Positions 7,028 through 10,070 of a stretch of 10,070 bases of DNA are shown here, one piece after another. Made by a program: the position numbers and the translations under genes. Below the pieces are notes generated by a model that had not been told where the DNA came from, did no database searches, and saw nothing but the letters and a program-made list of their open reading frames with translations. How positions within the stretch are numbered: position 1 is the first letter of the stretch; each line of letters begins with the position of its first letter. The DNA comes from Acanthaster planci (Eukaryota > Echinodermata > Asteroidea > Valvatida > Acanthasteridae): NCBI RefSeq assembly GCF_001949145.1, contig NW_019091674.1, positions 56,909 through 66,978 on the forward strand, in the 5' to 3' direction.

Positions 7028-8882
7028 CGTCAAGCGTAATTACACTGAAATTGCTTAATCACATAATGACGAATAGATACACGATGTACACAAAAATAAA
7101 CAAAATTCGTTGGATGAGATTCACAAAATTCTTTTAGTTCCAACAATTATGATATATACTTATATATACAAACCAGGCTTATGAAAACATTTGGAAATAT
7201 GACGACAAAGGAAAAGATGTATGCAGACTCTAAATCACTTTATATAGTGTCAGGTTTAATCGAGTTTCAATTCATTATTGCCTCAACATCAATTCATTAC
7301 AATTAAATTATGAATAATTCACAAAATTCCAATGCACGTTTAATGTTTTGAAGGCCACTACTCACAAGTCAGCACAATTAGGAGAAAGCCTTAAATTACT
7401 TAAACATTTAGCAGTAATGACATGCAGCAAATTTTAAGTAGTTGTGGAAAATACATGCTGGAAAATTGAATAATTTCATTCGAAATGTAAAAAGAAGTGA
7501 CAAAACATATCAATTTATATTTCTTTCAGAAAATTGGACATTCCAAATGAAACAAAATACCTAAAAGAACTGTGGAGAAGACATTTAAGCTGAGTCAATC
7601 AACCTGGTAATTAACGAGTTGGGGAATTTTGCAACATTGGTGATTATTTACACTGGCAGTGAACATTGGTAGAAATTATTTAATGGTGTGGCAGATCCTG
7701 GTAAAATCGCTGATGTTCTGAATGCCTTATTACCGGGCACTGACCTGAGCACAGACTCATCAGATCATTGTATTTTGCACTTGATATCCTTGGAGGACCT
7801 GTGGCATATGCTCCACGGGGTAATTGTGTTGCTAGCACCCCTAGGCTTCGTCTTTGGTTTGAAAGACTCAAGGTGCCAAACTCTTTTTCAAGGTGGGACA
7901 TTTTAAGCAAAAGTGTATGCGACTTATTGTGCTGCACTCTAATTTGTTTGAGTTTCAGCCAGCTCACAGGCTCACCTTCTTCTGTCTGACGAATTGTTAG
8001 TATCTTCAGTTTTTCTGCATGCTCTTTCCAGTGTAGAATATCCTGAGGATTGACTTGAACAATCTTATAAGGAAACGGTGCCTTTCTTGCTAGACTCATA
8101 ACGGTGGCTAACTGGGATGGCAAGAAGACATTACCTGCTCGTTTCAAAGCTCTTTCTATTGCACTATGGGCTGAATCACCCTCACTTTGCCCATGCGATG
8201 TTTCAAAATAATGCAGGGTAATCTGCTTGACATGTTTTGCATTATTCACAAAAGTTAGCAGCATTGAAGCAACCGACGTGTTCTTATTTTGTCCTGCACA
8301 CCCATCTGAGAAGATAGCTATTTCTTCCATACCATCTTTGTCAGCTTTCACAATAGATATTTCATTTCAGACGATATTTCATTGGAACCTCTGGATGCAA
8401 CCCCCTCGTGCCAAAGATAACACGTGCACTCTCTGCTGTCAAGAACATAAACGGTAAAATTATAACACGATAAACGTCTCTTATAAAACAGCTCAGAATT
8501 ATTACATGACTTGTTACATGTCAAATGTAGCAACTCTCAGCTTTTTGTTTGTCAAAGACTTCGCCTTAAGTTCCGACTTAAGTTCTCTTACCTTGGTCTT
8601 TTCTTGAGAATGAGCTTCATATTTTTCGTGAAGCTGTTCCTTTTCTTGGGTGTTTGCTTTATGATATGTATCACAGAGAGTGCTGGAATGTCTTTGTCTG
8701 ACGTCATACTTGTGTACTGCAGACCAAGATGATTCCGGCGCTTTTTTGCAGTCTTGTGTTTTGACAGTTTCTTCACTGTTTTGTCTGGAACCGCCTCTTC
8801 TGGTTGACTACCTTCAACAACATAATCTTCTGGTTGTGGGTGTGCAGTCTGAATGTTTGTACTGTGGGGCTCAGCTTCACAT

Positions 8883-9062
8883 GCACTTGATTCAGGTATG
8901 GGTACAGGATGCTCCTCAGGTGTGGCTATTAGTTCAACAGTAATGGAGGTTTCTTTCTCATTCACCCAGCAAGCACTTGATTCAGGCACAGGTTCAGGAT
9001 GCTCCCCAGGGGTGACAATCAGACAAACTTTGACAATCTTTGACAAACTTGTACAAAGTTCC
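8883..9062 (-). repeat. In-frame 90-bp direct duplication in the acidic linker
   Basis: GCACTTGATTCAGG begins at 8883 and again at 8973, exactly 90 bases apart, and about 55 bases of each copy are clearly alike. In the protein this gives two copies of LI-x-TP-x-EHP-x-P-x-PESSAC spaced by 30 residues. The duplication preserves the frame, so it probably arose while the protein was still coding. Confidence 0.7.
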
Positions 9063-9265
9063 TCATGTTCTGATACTTCAGGCACTTCTTCACTCTTAGA
9101 TGACTCTGTTGCCGTGTTCAAAAGCCGATTGAGTGGTATATCATCCAGGTTATGGATGACATAGTCCAGATGTTCGTCAAATGACTTTTCAACGGTAGCC
9201 TCCTGATTCAACTCAATTTCAGTCGGATTTGGGATGGACACTTGGCTTGGAAGAGCAAATTGGTT

Positions 9266-9370
9266 ATGAAGATGACAGGGTGAGCTCTCTTCAAAATGCT
9301 TGAAGCACAACAAGCAAAGACAAGAAGCACATGCTGCCCACACCTCTTCATTGCAAGAAAATGTCTCACA
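9266..9370 (-). other. Cys/His-rich zinc-binding-like module within the DUF7869-like relic
   Basis: In one uninterrupted stretch the protein reads C-x4-C-N-E-E-V-W-A-A-C-x2-C-x2-L-L-C-x2-H-F, followed by C-x-L-H. The spacing of at least six Cys and two His suggests a compact zinc-binding domain. I recall a similar AACxxCxxLLCxxHF pattern near the N terminus of related uncharacterised proteins. DNA or chromatin targeting is inferred, not shown. Confidence 0.55.
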
Positions 9371-9670
9371 CTGATTTACATGTAGGCCTACTTGCTTTTG
9401 TGATGCTGGCTCTTGGACAGAGTGGACAAGTTTGGAAAGTGGAACATCATCTTCATCATCACTGTCACTTTTTACGTCTTGACTTTCAGCTCCGTAATCA
9501 ACAACTGTTCCTATTCACCATCTTCTCTCCGCTGCCCACCACATGAGTATGCTGGTGCCTTTGCTTAGAGTGTGGGAGGTGTTAGACCTGATGTCTTTCA
9601 CTTTCACAATATTTTTTGTCCCATCTTCCCACTTGACGAGAACATCTGTATCTGGTCCTGGCGTGGTAAT

Positions 9671-9683
9671 TCTGAGGATGAGA
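9671..9683 (-). other. Possible splice acceptor upstream of the chromatin-reader-like segment
   Basis: On the minus strand TTCTCATCCTCAG|AATTACC has a pyrimidine-rich tract and a CAG, with AG at 9673-9672. The recognisable domain starts a few codons later (TTPGPDTDVL). If used, the exon begins at 9671 and an earlier exon lies upstream. Alternatively translation starts at the ATG at 9736-9734. Confidence 0.3.
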
Positions 9684-9736
9684 ACATTGAATAAGAGTAT
9701 ATCATAAGTTTTTTTCCTCATATCGAGGAAAGCCAA

Positions 9737-10070
9737 GTATCAGCTTTGAAACACAAACAATCTACAGTGGTTCTCCTCTAAAAAAATTACATGTATTAGA
9801 TGAAACAACATGCCTTAAATGAGCCAGTAGCAAATCCTCAAGCCACTTTTGTAGACATGTTCAAGCAAACTCGAGTACAACCATGACAGGCAGCCGTATT
9901 GATTTAACAAATCCCCAAGTGTTTGTCAAGAAACATTAACCCACTCTCCAGAGGCTGCATGTAATTGTAGGGCCTAACGTTTATGTACATGTGAATACAG
10001 GTGATTGTTACAATACCCTACGTGCAATCCCATGGTATGCAACCTATAGTAATATAAATTTGCCTAATTA
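9737..10070. other. Right-edge stretch with nothing recognised
   Basis: This 334-base stretch lies upstream of the DUF7869-like relic on its own strand, where a promoter, leader exon or element terminus would be expected. I saw no TATA-containing promoter, coding exon or inverted-repeat end that could be supported. Confidence 0.5.

Larger units (their letters stand above)
6407..7679. other. Non-coding stretch between the two protein relics
   Basis: No gene family is recognised in these 1.27 kb. It separates the 5' end of the zinc-finger relic from the 3' end of the DUF7869-like relic. Contents noted are an imperfect palindrome at 6616-6650, a CG-richer 21-bp tandem repeat at 6944-7027 and otherwise AT-rich sequence. 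No terminal inverted repeat matching the 3' side of the DUF7869-like element was found. Confidence 0.55.
7680..9736 (-). pseudogene. DUF7869-like transposase-related protein, multiply disrupted
   Basis: The protein is readable N to C in four frame segments. Segment A (9736 to about 8679) has VLVKWEDGTKNIVKVKDI and LMWWAAERRW, resembling a small chromatin-reader or Tudor/Agenet-like fold, then a TGA at 9517-9515, then IGTVVDYG in the same frame, a Cys/His cluster (9370-9266), an acidic Pro/Glu-rich linker and a basic KKRRNHLG stretch. Segment B (about 8678-8517) is a charged helix starting CDTYHKAN and ending VATFDM. Segment C (about 8500-8351) has YKRRLSCYNF and HEGVASRGSNEIS (8410-8372). Segment D (8363-7680) has FSDGCAGQNKN (Asp 8306-8304), TSHGQSEGDSAHSAIE (His 8195, Asp 8177, Glu 8156) and a C-terminal LMSLCS ... 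FYQDLP end before TAA. The SDG/GQNKN plus TSHG order matches proteins I recall as DUF7869, thought to be transposon-derived. Several hundred bases seem deleted between A and B. An upstream exon is possible. Confidence 0.8.

Noticed and set aside
8853-9164. Plus-strand open frame of 103 codons opposite the acidic linker
   Set aside because: It is the antisense shadow of the DUF7869-like relic, whose minus-strand frame has clear domains.
1-10070. CRISPR arrays, tRNA, rRNA, bacterial operons and prophage
   Set aside because: I saw no regularly spaced repeats, no tRNA-like fold, no rRNA conserved blocks and no dense coding; splice-like signals and element types indicate animal DNA.

Overview
The window looks like AT-rich, gene-poor DNA from a multicellular animal, most likely an aquatic invertebrate. 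Everything recognisable is a decayed transposable element or a domesticated or captured transposon-type gene. There is no sign of bacterial gene packing, operons, ribosome binding sites, rRNA or tRNA. The mix is typical of invertebrate genomes such as cnidarians, molluscs, echinoderms or amphioxus: a DIRS-like reverse transcriptase, two SDG-motif transposase-like relics and a C2H2 zinc-finger relic. I cannot name the species. All recognisable coding relics read on the minus strand.

Layout from left to right. Positions 1-1012 hold the reverse transcriptase/RNase H part of a DIRS-type retrotransposon. It runs off the left edge and is broken by a stop codon and by a deletion with a frameshift. 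Positions 1013-3146 are a complete but degenerate DNA transposon with about 520-bp terminal inverted repeats, ending in TATAGGGT...ACCCTATA. It encloses a transposase relic (2636-1742) split over several frames. Positions 3147-5380 contain no recognisable gene, only a pair of very diverged ~180-bp repeats. Positions 6406-5964 encode a frameshifted multi-C2H2 zinc-finger exon ending at a plausible splice donor, with a doubtful downstream exon at 5728-5382. Positions 6407-7679 are non-coding and include a short CG-richer 21-bp tandem repeat. Positions 9736-7680 are a large relic of a DUF7869-like, transposase-related protein. From N to C terminus it has a chromatin-reader-like segment, a Cys/His cluster, an acidic Pro/Glu-rich linker with a 30-residue repeat, a charged helix, an ASRGSNE motif and an SDG/GQNKN/TSHG core. 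Nothing was recognised in 9737-10070.

The relics are independent insertions rather than parts of one pathway. The most informative relationship is the junction at 1012/1013, where the inverted-repeat transposon starts exactly inside the retrotransposon reading frame. The other observation of note is that the two DNA-transposon relics share an F-S-D-G ... T-S-H-G arrangement. I found no intact gene and no clear new functional system. The less familiar items are the long-inverted-repeat element with paired nuclear-receptor-like sites in its arms and the multi-domain DUF7869-like relic. All family names come from recall of motifs, not from a search.
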